A DNA stretch of 64,000 bases from Diprion similis (taxonomy: Eukaryota > Arthropoda > Insecta > Hymenoptera > Diprionidae). The DNA lies in the NCBI RefSeq assembly GCF_021155765.1, contig NC_060118.1, forward strand, positions 3,782,001-3,846,000, read 5' to 3'. How positions within the stretch are numbered: the stretch's first letter is position 1; every line of letters begins with the position of its first letter. This document shows positions 1 through 10,020 of the stretch, one piece after another. The translations under genes were made by a program, and so were the position numbers. The notes beneath the pieces were generated by a model, which saw nothing but the letters and a program-made list of their open reading frames with translations, was not told the DNA's origin and did not search any database.

Positions 1-891
1 ATAATGATTTTAATTATAAAAGATGAAAGGTTTTAAATGTAAAGTCACGGAATTCCTTTTTAGCGCTTTAGTTTGTTAAGTTAAATAAAATAAAAGACCT
101 TTTGAATTTCTAACAGATTCTCTGGTCTGATTGATCTGCCTAAAACTGAGAGAACAAACTCTGTTGAAGACTGTCTGACAATTATGTAATGACTGCTTGA
201 CGAAACGGTAAGAACTGCTGAACTATGTCACGACTGACTGACGACTATGTCACAACTGACTGACGACTATCCCACAACTGACTGTTCAGAAAAGTGAGAA
301 TTGAGAATTGAGAAAAACTACTTCCTGATTGGTTCCCAGCATCTTTGCGAGAGCTGTCCAATAAGGAAGTATTGATAAGATTTTGAATTTCCCATTCGCT
401 ATTAACTACCCCCGCCCTTTGGGTACGGTGTAGCATGCAAAACTATCTTAACTAATCCCGCCTCTTCCATGAGTGCGGGTGGGAATTGCCGTGCTTGTTT
501 TGGTACATGATAAAAAATATTCTACTGTATGTTCGGGATGACCCTGTCCAAACAGACACTTCAAAGATGGATATATGGATTTTAATCCGTTGCACGTGCG
601 TGCCAGATTCTGCATACCTGGAAATATCGAGAAGCGATTTCCGGTCATCTGGTTACTCTTAGAGAGTTTGTATATTCCAGTCTGTTTAGATAAGGATTAT
701 CCCGTAACATTATTTAATGAGTAAGATTATTATAAGCTGGGGGTGGTTATTTCCCAGAGCCGTAAAAAGTGATAAAGAAAGCCGTATGCATACAATGCAT
801 ACGGAGACTCAAAAACATGAGATATAAATGAATTTAATCGAAACTGAAATAAAACTAATGAGTAGGGGCAGAGGGCATCGAGGCTGTGACA
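1..891 (-). repeat. 3' LTR of the Gypsy element (partial at window edge)
   Basis: On the minus strand the sequence right after the polypurine tract begins TGTCACAGCC, a typical LTR 5' end, and the end of the env frame overlaps the first bases of the LTR, as in many env-bearing elements. The other LTR end is not in the window or could not be recognised, and there is no second LTR to compare with. No gene is seen in this stretch. Confidence 0.6.
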
Positions 892-1775
892 CCTCCCCCC
901 TCCGTTTCAAATGTTAAACGTGTGTTTAACATTTGACGCTCGCGTAAATGGTCTTCTAGCACTCTGGTGGGTATTAGTTTTATTGCCTGTGATTGAGGTA
1001 CGACCGGTGGGTTTTCCATGTTTTGTTCTTCTGTAAAGGCTTCTCCATTGTTTCCATTGTCCGATTTGGGTTTTCCCAAATGCGTCAGCAGAGTCGTCAA
1101 TGAGCTGAGTAGTGCCCCCAGCAGATGTATACTCCAGCCATAAATTGTGTGTAAAGTATACCCATGGATTCCAACATTGATCACCGTTTTAATTAACTGA
1201 ATAGTGAAGTAGACACCCAGGACTCCATAACTAGCAGTTCCAAACAACATGAATCCATTCCAGAGTTTTCGTGATGTAGATTCGACGATTTTATTTAAAG
1301 AGTTCTCATCCAACAAGCCTGATAAAGATATTTTAGACTCGGAAATAGAATGTCCGGTTGCTCCCCTTGCAACTGCGTTCAAGACAGCTGGTTTTTCGAT
1401 CGGGAACATTACTCGATCGCGGTAACTTTCCAAATCCTCTTCGGTATAGATACCACTGATAGAAAGAGGTGGCGGTTTGGTATATTTCCAAGATAACTAG
1501 GTGATTGGTGTAAGCTTCTCCGGTGCGTCGACGATAACCTTCGGTAGAGGTGAGAATTTGATTGCTACTCCTTGAGCAATTACATCTTCCCATTGTCCGT
1601 ATCCATCGTCGTAACTGGCACCAACACAAATTCCGGTGTCGGTTATTTTCCCGGCAAAAATCGCATCTCTGATGTTGGTTCTGTTCTGAACGAGTCCTGA
1701 TACAATCACATTATTTCCCAATCTGACTATTCCAAAGTTATAAAGCCCCATACAGGCTTCTCTGCTAACTTCGTG
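855..1775 (-). pseudogene. chuvirus-like glycoprotein (env), middle and C-terminal remnant
   Basis: This is the downstream part of the envelope-type gene that follows pol. Between about 1,775 and 1,560 the frame matches the ectodomain region of the second env copy in the window (the Gly-Cys then Y-x-D-x-Y-G-x-W pattern). It then jumps to the membrane-proximal part, so several hundred codons present in the other copy are deleted. A TAG at 1,497-1,499 lies in frame between the two parts. The remainder carries the membrane-proximal M-F-P motif, one hydrophobic membrane segment and a polar tail that ends inside the LTR. Such glycoproteins mediate virion entry in chuviruses; this copy cannot. Confidence 0.65.
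892..903 (-). promoter_or_regulatory. polypurine tract of the Gypsy element
   Basis: The minus strand reads GGAGGGGGGAGG directly before the TGT of the LTR, the usual place where plus-strand DNA synthesis is primed. A very similar tract (54,361-54,370) stands before the second LTR in the window. Confidence 0.65.
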
Positions 1776-1779
1776 TATA

Positions 1780-4470
1780 CCGGGACCATCTCTAGAAACT
1801 AAACAGGAACTGCGCATGCGCCAAATGATTCAATTTCATTGGTCAGCGAAATTGCCCCGCGGAGTAATTTTCGTCAGCTAACCAAGGCGACCAACGTACA
1901 CGAAATGTGACAAGACTCTGAATATCTCGCGCGTAAAGTAGCGTATTGAGGTTATGTTGATATTTATTCCTACTTATCGTGAATTTTCTAAAAAAAGTGT
2001 CATTCAGCAATACCGTAGTTGATATTAGCAGATATTTAATCGACACAATAAAGGCGTCAATGGAGAAACAAATATCAAAAGCTACAGAAATTGGATCAGT
2101 TATTTATTGAAAGAAGAAAACTGAAATTAAATGTGGAACGTCATCAACGAGTGGGAGTCTAGACAAACTGAGGCAGGTAAGTAAAAATATTGTTTATTTC
2201 AAACAGATTCTTTATTTACATAAAATTAAAAATAAATGGATTGTTGAAACCCAGTAGAAGGTTGCTCCAGAGTAGATTTGTTACAGTGCAGTGCTCCGGA
2301 AGCCAGTAATCAGTGCCGATGAACATGAAATATTAAAATAAAATCAGTAACAAGGAATAAAAGAAATAGTGTATCTTGAAACACAAAGCTTAGGAGTACA
2401 AAAAGTAGCAATTCGTTTTTCTGTCGCAATTTATTGAAAATTAGTGGTATCCAAAACAATTAGAAGCTCTTGTCTGATGATAATATCTTTTAATATTTTC
2501 AGGTGGGAAACAACCATCATCGAAGCGAGACTAAAGTTGTCAGGCGTTGAAGCGTGTAAGTAAATTTCTGATGCTATGATATTTGCATATTACAATATTT
2601 TCACATGTATTCAATGATAAAATTCGTTTGTTCTGACAGACTTGAAGTTTCAAGTTTGGATAATAGGATGAAAATCATACCTTACCTGATGGTCAAAACG
2701 TTTTGGTGGCTAGGACCCTAGTTTCTCGATTGGTGCCACCGTTCCAACCATCGAACCTGGTTGTTCCGTTGTTCCATTAGACAACAGGTATCCGAAGGAA
2801 TTTCTTCTGGTCATCGCCACCTTCTGAACATCAGTCGTGGCAAAATTGAAGAGCACGACACGCTACAGATCATGGTGTTTGAATATTCCATTATTTTAGA
2901 TCTATCGAGCCAATAGTAATAAGTTTGTTATTCAACAATTGCTGCTAACTAATTTTACAGAGCAATCATTCCGTGCACCATTGTAATCCAAGCAGTATTA
3001 TTGGCCCACATTATTTTTCAAATTTTATTATCGGCAGTTTTGATATTTTATTTTTCACTCTCTTGGTATTCAATTCAGATGAATAGTGTTTCAAGTGTTA
3101 AATCAGATTCCAAGGATGAATTTTGATGTGTAAACTGAACCAATCTCAATCTAAAAATGTTGGATAACTTCAGTTGAAAATGTCTTTAAAGTCAATATTA
3201 ATCGACAGTATCATCTGACTAGCTAGTTGCAGCTATCATCCGTGCTTGAGCCTCGTTCAACCCCAGCAGGGTCTAAGGAATGCATTCACTTACTAGTACA
3301 CGTTACAAATGATCACTTTGTCTACAATAGGACTTACTTGCTGGCTAACTTTTTTATGATGAATCTTTATCAGGGAGTCATCCGGTAACTTATTGAAAGC
3401 TTGAAACCAGATTCAATTTTATACTCTTACAATGGTCCTTCATTGAAACTGAGAGTTTGTGAATCTCCATTTATTACAATTAATTCTGCATCCCATGTTA
3501 ACACTGTTCGAAACAAAAAATCTCATCCTAAGATTGGAAATGGAATCTGCAATGCAAAAGTTATCTAGTGGCACAAGTTAAAAACAAAGAACCTTATAAC
3601 GGTTTCTGCAACAGAGGGATTCCTTCCGGACATTCATGTTACTGGATGATGTTCGGAGCACTATGAACAAGATATTGTATTGGATTTAGGTTTGAGTAAA
3701 TATTTTCATGAACTTCAGTGAAAATTAGATATTCATTTGTTTCAAAGGAACAAGGGGTACAATGTTGAACCCGATAAGTCAATATTTTCATATGAATGTT
3801 CTGAACATTACTCTAAAACATGATTATCCTTAAAGTTAATTACTGAGGCACATTTTGAAAATGTTGATTTTTAACTTGTGTCACAGAATGTTTCTGAGTT
3901 TTACTCTTGGGATTAGATTTCTTCAGATTAGATTTGAAATTGAAAGAAACCGTAAGATCTACAACTTCCTTTTTCAACCAACAAAAGTGGCCGATGATCT
4001 CTGCATGTGTCATGAATTGAATGGGAAGAGAAGACATCAGCTAACAGCAGAGATGCTATTATTTTGGCTGTATTTTCTGTTAAAAGAAAAAAATTTCATT
4101 GTTATTCTTAATGTATGAAGTAATGAAAATGATTGAATAAATTGTCCCCACCTACCTGCTTCGTTTCTTCCAAGCACCCAACATTTGAACAGATTTCTTG
4201 TTTCAATCGAATAGGACGAATTTTCAAAGAGCATCAGTATTAAATTCCGACCGTTCTTTGAACAATCAATTTTCAATAATAAATGCTTCCCAAGCCTTTC
4301 CGAGTGACTATCTGAATGACTTGAGATTCTAACCTCAAAAATGCATGTGAACTACATCGCCGACAGAAACAGAGTTTGACAGCAGGGTCTCGGGGTGGCC
4401 AGACTGCACGGACGGCGGATTTAAATTCGCGCATGCGCAGTTCCTGTTTAGTTTCTAGAGATGGTCCCGG
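1780..4470. mobile_element. 2.7-kb DNA transposon inserted in env
   Basis: The ends are perfect 42-bp inverted repeats (1,780-1,821 and 4,429-4,470) starting CCGGGACCATCTCTAG and ending in the palindrome GCGCATGCGC. TATA flanks both ends (1,776-1,779 and 4,471-4,474), so the target duplication is TATA or TA. Joining the flanks restores continuity with the related env copy, which proves an insertion. No intact transposase is visible. Two exon-like stretches end in strong donors (GTAAGT at 2,177 and 2,558), and decayed coding-like sequence is seen around 3,390-3,700. It is probably a non-autonomous or decayed element; superfamily not assigned. Confidence 0.8.
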
Positions 4471-4474
4471 TATA

Positions 4475-4768
4475 AACTCATCGTCCTTTCCTGACCGCAA
4501 AATTGTGTGAGTGCATAACACAGTGATAGACTATTCTATCAATCTCAATTTTGCACTGGACGACATCTACATGATGAAATTCAGCTAGTTGCAGCAATTG
4601 AACATGGATTTCATCGAAAATAGGTTCCTTTCCTGGTATGTTGCATTTTCCGATGCTGGCAGTGTCGATAATTGATGTGTTCCTCGAAGTTCCTCCACAG
4701 TCGTATCCCACCAGTGCCCAAGTTACGATGGGCATCAATAAAACGATCGTAAGAATGACTTTACTCAT
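4475..4768 (-). pseudogene. chuvirus-like glycoprotein (env), N-terminal remnant
   Basis: The frame starts at an ATG (4,766-4,768) with a classic signal peptide: a lysine, then a hydrophobic stretch of about 16 residues ending A-L, followed by G-Y-D-C-G-G, the kind of mature N-terminus seen in chuvirus-type glycoproteins. It continues for about 85 codons with spaced cysteines, then runs to a TGA after a small frameshift just upstream of the transposon insertion at 4,470. It is the 5' piece of the gene whose remainder lies at 855-1,775. It follows pol by about 400 bp, in the env position. Confidence 0.65.
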
Positions 4769-5165
4769 TGTCCCTTTTCTTTAACAGAGTGTTCTACTCA
4801 TTTAATAATAAAGAAAATATTTGCATAATTTAATATTCTTAAACTATTAAATACAATTGCATTATATCTTTCTGTTCATTCGTTCTAAAAGCAATATACT
4901 TATATTCAAATGACTGAAACTATTGATTATTATTTCTATGAATTTATCCAAGACTGAAAATATTGTATTATAAAAGATTATTTTCCTAATTTTAAAGTAT
5001 TCTATTAGATTCAACTAACATTATTTTGTTTATACTTATATTTTATACATCAGTCAATCATTATTCCTAAATGAAGCTTATTTAACGTAATTATACAGAA
5101 TGATTTGCCTATTACTGAAAATCTACAATTATACTTTCCTTATTCTAGTTAACTATGATGATTAG
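4769..5165. other. AT-rich pol-env spacer
   Basis: About 400 bp between the pol stop and the env start, very AT-rich, without a recognisable reading frame. In env-bearing Gypsy elements env is made from a spliced RNA, so an acceptor might lie here, but I cannot single one out. Confidence 0.4.
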
Positions 5166-8100
5166 TTATCCTTTTAAAATTTTTAAACTGTTCATATGAA
5201 CTGTCTTGATTTTATTTCCAACTTGAATTTTGACATTCTGATTTTCTAATAATTCTTGAATTTCATACGGTCCTGAATATTGATCAGCAAATTTCCCTTT
5301 TTTGGGTTCCTTTAGAAAAAAAACTAGGTCTCCTTTCACCAAGTTCAACGAGTTTAATTTTTTATCATAATAATATTTAGATTTTTCTTTAGAGTGTATC
5401 AGGTTTTCTTTAGCCAGATTTTGGATATTTCTAATTTTGGTGAAAAGTTCAACTAAGTATTCTTCGTAAGTTCGATCATTTAATTCCTCAATTATTTCAT
5501 GTTCAGAAGGTAGTCTCGCTAATTTTCCAAAAACTAATTCGTAGGGTGTATATTTTGTTCCCTCATGAACACTTGTGTTGTAAGAAAACATTGCAAAGTC
5601 TAGCCATTTATCCCAATTATTATTTTTCGTAACATATTGCTTTAGATATTCAGCTAGAACATGATGTGATCTTTCTATAGATCCATTTGATTGGGGATGG
5701 AAAGCTGTTGTTTTGCATTGTTTGATTTGAAATTTCTTTGCTACTATTTTCATTAATGAACTTGTGAGATTAGCACCTTGATCAGTAAGAATATGCTTAG
5801 GAGCTCCAAATTTACAAATAAAATTATTGATCAGGGCTTCTGCCACATCAATTGAGGTTGTTGAATTTAATGGTACTGCTACGGAATATTTGGTTAATTG
5901 ATCTTGAATTGTTAAAATATATTCATTGTTTGAAGGAGTGATAGGTAAAGGACCTACAATGTCCATAGATATTTTCTCAAAGCTTGAACCTGGCGTGTCA
6001 GTTAACACCATAGGTTGCTTAGTTTTAACTTTTGTTAATTTTTTAAGTTGACATTCCATACATTCCGTAACGTACTGCTGGACTTGCAGTTTCATATTTG
6101 GCCAAAAGAAATTCTGTCTAATTCTATTGTACGTCTTTGTAACTCCCTTGTGTCCTCCTATTGGTAATGCATGATATTCTCGAATTATCTCAGTACGTTC
6201 TTTGAGTGATGGGACTCTAATTAAATTTTTGCAAATTGTTATTCTACATTCATTATCATTAAAAATGGATTCCAATAAAATTCTAATTTCTTTCCAATTT
6301 ATTTCATCTATTTTTCCAGTTTTTGATATTGATAAAGTATTCAAATTTAATTCTCGAACAACATCTAAAAGAGATTTTAACGATTCTATTAAAATATCAC
6401 GATCCAAGGGTGTATTTACTGATTCCTTGATTGGTAGGACAATACATTTCTTGCTTCCCATTGGAGTTACTCGTGCTTTTCCTAACATAGCTTCTGTGAT
6501 TTTTGGTAATTTATTTACATTTTGCAAATCTTTAGATCCCTCATCTAGCGGAATTCCTCGAATAGTTGTAAAAATGACACAATTATCACTTCGCATGGAA
6601 AGTCTATCCCGAGTCTCAATAAATTTTAGATTATTTTGTGATTCTTCCTCATCTGATTCAAGATCTACCATTTCTATTTCACTATCTGCGGATAATTCTG
6701 TATCCTTATCAGATTCATCATCAGAATATTCAACAGGGCTGTTCATGATTTCCTCCCTTTCATTTTCAATGGATCTGTGAACTTCTGTGTTTTGTATGTT
6801 ATTATTTGTGTTAATAGTTTCTAGAATTTCATCATTTGTTGTATTATTAGATTGTTCTTGGTTTTCATTGTAAAAAAAATCAGAATCATTTAAAATATCT
6901 TCTGCATTGATATGTGCTTTAAATTTTGATTTACGCATTTTAAAATTGTCCGTGTATCTGTCTGGTGCTTTTATGGTCTGTCTGTCTCGAAGTTTACGAC
7001 CCATATTTCCTGTATTCTGAACGTTTGGGTTTTCCGAATTTCTATCCTTTTCTACACTTGGGCCAGCTATTACATTACCTTCTCGCGATGGGCTACCCTC
7101 GTGGTATGGTTTACTACCTGAAGGTCCTTGACCTTGTGGCCTATATATTTTGGGTGTTTCAGTTTTCTCGTTGACATATATAAGTACTTGAAATGGTTCT
7201 GTAAAAAGGATATCGATCTTTTCTTTTACTTTTTCCCATGGCAATTTATCTAAACCACATCCTATCTTAGGCATAGCGATTTTATAACAGTTCAAATTTT
7301 CACATAAACTTCTTAGTGATATCAAACTTCGTTCTAATGATTTTAATGTTGGTTTTTCGTTACTTCTTTTTTTCGTTATTAAATAGAATATGTGTCTATT
7401 AACATCTTTTAGAAAAGCTACTTCACCAACAGACTTCTTTTGAGATTTCAAGCAACTGACATTTCCGAAACGTTTTTTAAATTCAAGAGCTATACCTGCG
7501 CTCATACTGAAATCTTCTGCTACGCAATGAACTAATGAATAGTTTTGGTCTACTGTGAATAAGTCACCTGAAATAATTTTAATATTTCCTGTTGGCTTTC
7601 CTATCACATCCTGGATTTGTTGTTTAATTGCCAATATTTGTGTTTTATTCAACACTGGGTTTCTTGACAATGCGTCAGCATTGGCGTTTATCCTTCCAGG
7701 TTTGTATTCCCAGCTATATTCATATTCCGCAAGTTTTAATCTCCATCGTACGAGTCTCGACATTGGATCTTTGACTGAGTGCAACCAAATTAAAGGTCTA
7801 TGATCTGTGACCAATTTAAATTTCTTTCCATATAAATATGGTCTAAAATAATTAACTGCATAAACTATAGCCAATAGTTCTTTCTCAATTGTTGAATAAT
7901 TTCTCTCTGCCTGGTTTAACAATCTAGATGTATACGCTATTGGTAAGTCTTTTCCTACTGTACCTTGACTTAATACTCCTCCTATCGCGAATCCTGATGC
8001 ATCTGTTGTTACGATAAATGGTTTGGTAAAATCCGGATATTGAAGTATTGGATTTTCACACAATTTATCTCGTAATTGATTGAAGGCTTTTTCTTGTGCA

Positions 8101-8324
8101 TCTTTCCAGAGAAATTTAACATCTTTTTTCAAAAGTTCCGTCAAAGGTTTTGCTATCTTGGAGAAATTTGGTACAAAGCGTCGATAGTAACCGATTAGAC
8201 CTAAAAATTGTTTTATATTTTTCGCATTCTTGGGTTTCGGGAATTCTTTAACTGCTACGATTTTCTTTGGATCGGGTTTTACACCATCCTCACTGATTAT
8301 GTGGCCTAAATAGACTACTTCTTT
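5166..8324 (-). CDS. Gypsy Pol C-terminal half: RT end, RNase H, macrodomain module, integrase
   Basis: An uninterrupted frame of about 1,050 codons; its upstream limit is an in-frame TAG (8,325-8,327) inside RT, so no real start exists here. Residues below count from the codon at 8,144. RNase H has acidic residues D48, E89, D114 and D157 (motif N-A-D-A-L-S-R). Next come an OARD1-like macrodomain (about 187-325), a polar linker with an acidic run (about 420-505), a degenerate macro-like segment (about 519-640), an HHCC zinc site (H658, H665, C695, C698) and the integrase core D728, D788, E824 with D-x35-E spacing. The C-terminus ends shortly after a G-P-Y/F-type motif. The acidic linker and macro module are absent from textbook Gypsy Pol. 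RT and RNase H copy the RNA genome and integrase inserts the DNA. This half shows no stop or frameshift, unlike the other half. Confidence 0.9.
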   Translation of the reverse strand, partial: KEVVYLGHIISEDGVKPDPKKIVAVKEFPKPKNAKNIKQFLGLIGYYRRFVPNFSKIAKPLTELLKKDVKFLWKDAQEKAFNQLRDKLCENPILQYPDFTKPFIVTTDASGFAIGGVLSQGTVGKDLPIAYTSRLLNQAERNYSTIEKELLAIVYAVNYFRPYLYGKKFKLVTDHRPLIWLHSVKDPMSRLVRWRLKLAEYEYSWEYKPGRINANADALSRNPVLNKTQILAIKQQIQDVIGKPTGNIKIISGDLFTVDQNYSLVHCVAEDFSMSAGIALEFKKRFGNVSCLKSQKKSVGEVAFLKDVNRHIFYLITKKRSNEKPTLKSLERSLISLRSLCENLNCYKIAMPKIGCGLDKLPWEKVKEKIDILFTEPFQVLIYVNEKTETPKIYRPQGQGPSGSKPYHEGSPSREGNVIAGPSVEKDRNSENPNVQNTGNMGRKLRDRQTIKAPDRYTDNFKMRKSKFKAHINAEDILNDSDFFYNENQEQSNNTTNDEILETINTNNNIQNTEVHRSIENEREEIMNSPVEYSDDESDKDTELSADSEIEMVDLESDEEESQNNLKFIETRDRLSMRSDNCVIFTTIRGIPLDEGSKDLQNVNKLPKITEAMLGKARVTPMGSKKCIVLPIKESVNTPLDRDILIESLKSLLDVVRELNLNTLSISKTGKIDEINWKEIRILLESIFNDNECRITICKNLIRVPSLKERTEIIREYHALPIGGHKGVTKTYNRIRQNFFWPNMKLQVQQYVTECMECQLKKLTKVKTKQPMVLTDTPGSSFEKISMDIVGPLPITPSNNEYILTIQDQLTKYSVAVPLNSTTSIDVAEALINNFICKFGAPKHILTDQGANLTSSLMKIVAKKFQIKQCKTTAFHPQSNGSIERSHHVLAEYLKQYVTKNNNWDKWLDFAMFSYNTSVHEGTKYTPYELVFGKLARLPSEHEIIEELNDRTYEEYLVELFTKIRNIQNLAKENLIHSKEKSKYYYDKKLNSLNLVKGDLVFFLKEPKKGKFADQYSGPYEIQELLENQNVKIQVGNKIKTVHMNSLKILKG
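6225..6590 (-). other. second, degenerate macrodomain-like segment in Pol
   Basis: Residues 519-640 (counted from the codon at 8,144) follow the fold pattern of the first macrodomain: a hydrophobic strand C-V-I-F, an L-G-K-A-R-V segment matching V-G-E-V-A, the strand C-I-V-L-P-I-K-E matching I-F-Y-L-I-T-K-K, a long helix, then S-K-T-G-K-I-D-E-I-N-W in the place of P-K-I-G-C-G-L-D-K-L-P-W, and a final helix and strand. The ligand loops (G-D-L-F, A-G-I-A, G-C-G-L) are lost while one K and one D persist. I infer an ancient tandem duplication; structure prediction would decide. Confidence 0.5.
7170..7586 (-). other. OARD1/TARG1-like macrodomain within Pol
   Basis: Located between RNase H and integrase. 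Signature elements in order: S-G-D-L-F, then S-L-V-H-C-V-A-E-D, M-S-A-G-I-A, a K-R-F-G loop, V-G-E-V-A, F-Y-L-I-T-K-K-R, and M-P-K-I-G-C-G-L-D. This is the order and spacing of the small macrodomain protein OARD1 (TARG1), which removes ADP-ribose from glutamate/aspartate side chains. Its catalytic lysine (human K84) and aspartate (human D125) correspond to K258 and D299 here, and both are present. Inference: the retroelement protein may reverse host ADP-ribosylation or bind ADP-ribose; activity is untested. Confidence 0.85.
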
Positions 8325-10020
8325 CTATAAAAATTCGCATTTATCTGGTTGAAGTTTTAAATTTGCATTTCTTAGTTTTGTCATTAATAAATTGAATTTA
8401 TCTTCGTGTTCTTTGAGTGAACTTGAGTATATTACTATATCATCGAGGTAAACAAATAGTTCTATACCCTGTAAACCCCGTAAAACGTGATCCATCAACC
8501 TTTGAAACGTTGCTGGTGCGTTCTTTAAACCAAACGGCATTCTTTGAAACTGATAATGGCCATATGGTGTTGAAAATGCTGTTTTAGCTGCATCTTTGTC
8601 TCTCATTTTAATTTGATGAAAACCTGAGGCTAAATCGAATATTGAAAAGTATTTTGCACTACCTAATTGATCTAAAATTTCCGTTATATTTGGTAACGGG
8701 TAGGCGTCTCCTACTGTCTTTTCATTTAAATTTCGATAATCTATCACCATTCTCCAGCGTTTATTACCCTTGGAATCGTCCTTCTTTGGTACGATCCATA
8801 GTGGAGAATTATATGGAGATAATGACGGTTTAATAATGTCATTATTTAATAAATCCTTTACCTGCCTATTTATTTCTTCTTTATGAACTGGCGGGAATCT
8901 ATATTGTTTAATATTTATTGGTTGTTCGTTGATTGTATTTATTTCATGTTCTATAACATTTGCGGCTCCTAATAGCTCACCGGGAATATGAAACCTGTCT
9001 TGGTTTTCATATATTAGACGATGTATACTTTCTTCTTCTTCGTCATTTAAATGTTCGAGTCTTAACAGCTCTAAGATTTCGTTATAACGGGTTTTTGCGT
9101 CAATTTTATAAATCTTTCGAATTTTTTGAAAGCTTTGTATGCAATGATCATTTTGGATGCTCTGATTATTTTGATTGCAATGATCATTTTGGATGCTCTT
9201 ATTATTTTGATTTTTTCGATTATTTCTTTTTGAAATTAATTCTGGATTTGAAAACAAACTTTGTTGACCTATTCTATCGTCATTTCCCTGCCCTAAGGAA
9301 AGGTTTGACTCAGAAATTCCATTTCTCACTAGAGGATTTGCTAAATCACTCACGCAATTTTCCTGCAAGTCAAGCCCTAAGGTTGAATCGTGCAGCGGTA
9401 TCGCGCCCTCGCTAGGTAGCAAACTTATGGTCGGTACAAGCAACTCCATCTCCTCGTCCGTAGAATTAATTATTCGAATATGCGCTTTTCCGTTATCATT
9501 TTTAACTAACGCTTCTCCTAAGAATACTCCTTCTTTTACGGTAAATCTTGGTACGTAACCTTCGTTTACGTCTTTATTTTTTATTTTGATATAAAATGGA
9601 GCATTTGAACGTGCGGGAATTGTAACTACCTTACGCGTATTGAAATAAAATACCAAGTCGTTTATTTCGACTAATTCTTGAGCATAATTAATTGTTGCTT
9701 TTTGAGATTGGAAAAAGTTCGTTCCCAGAATGCCGGCTTGAGGAATTGGAAAATTGTCACTGACGACATGAAAGTAAACGGGCATTCCAGATATTTCAAT
9801 TTTTACACATCCTAAGGTGTGAACGTAACTATCTGTTATTCCTCTCAGTTGCAACACATTATTCATATCAATATTATTTAATGATGAAAGACTTCCTATT
9901 TTTAAAAGATTCGGCTTCGATCCCGTTCTATCATTACGTCTATTTCATCTATCAAGTCCCTAGATTTTATTTTTATTGTAGGTACTTGATCATTGATTTT
10001 TAATTTTATTGTTGCGACGC
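8325..10020 (-). pseudogene. Gypsy Pol N-terminal half: protease and reverse transcriptase
   Basis: The pol frame overlaps the end of gag in the -1 frame, the usual frameshift arrangement. The retropepsin D-T-G motif is cut by a one-base deletion near 9,925-9,929, so the catalytic aspartate codon is lost and the frame shifts. Downstream, a Gln/Asn-rich linker with a 36-bp tandem repeat leads into RT, with the P-S-x-S-P-Y-N-S-P, Y-P-L-P and F-G-L-K-N-A-P motifs and the catalytic Y-L-D-D. The RT frame ends at a TAG (8,325-8,327) just after K-C-E-F-L; the same frame then continues into the other half. Two lesions therefore separate gag from a functional polymerase. Confidence 0.85.
9141..9212 (-). 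repeat. 36-bp tandem repeat (2 copies) in pol
   Basis: Two adjacent 36-bp units (9,141-9,176 and 9,177-9,212) encode a repeated 12-residue Asn/Gln/Ser-rich motif ending N-D-H-C in the linker between protease and RT. Confidence 0.8.

Noticed and set aside
6202..6780. 192-codon open frame on the plus strand inside pol
   Set aside because: It is the antisense of the Pol linker and degenerate macro region; composition is Ser-rich by mirror effect and no family features are seen.
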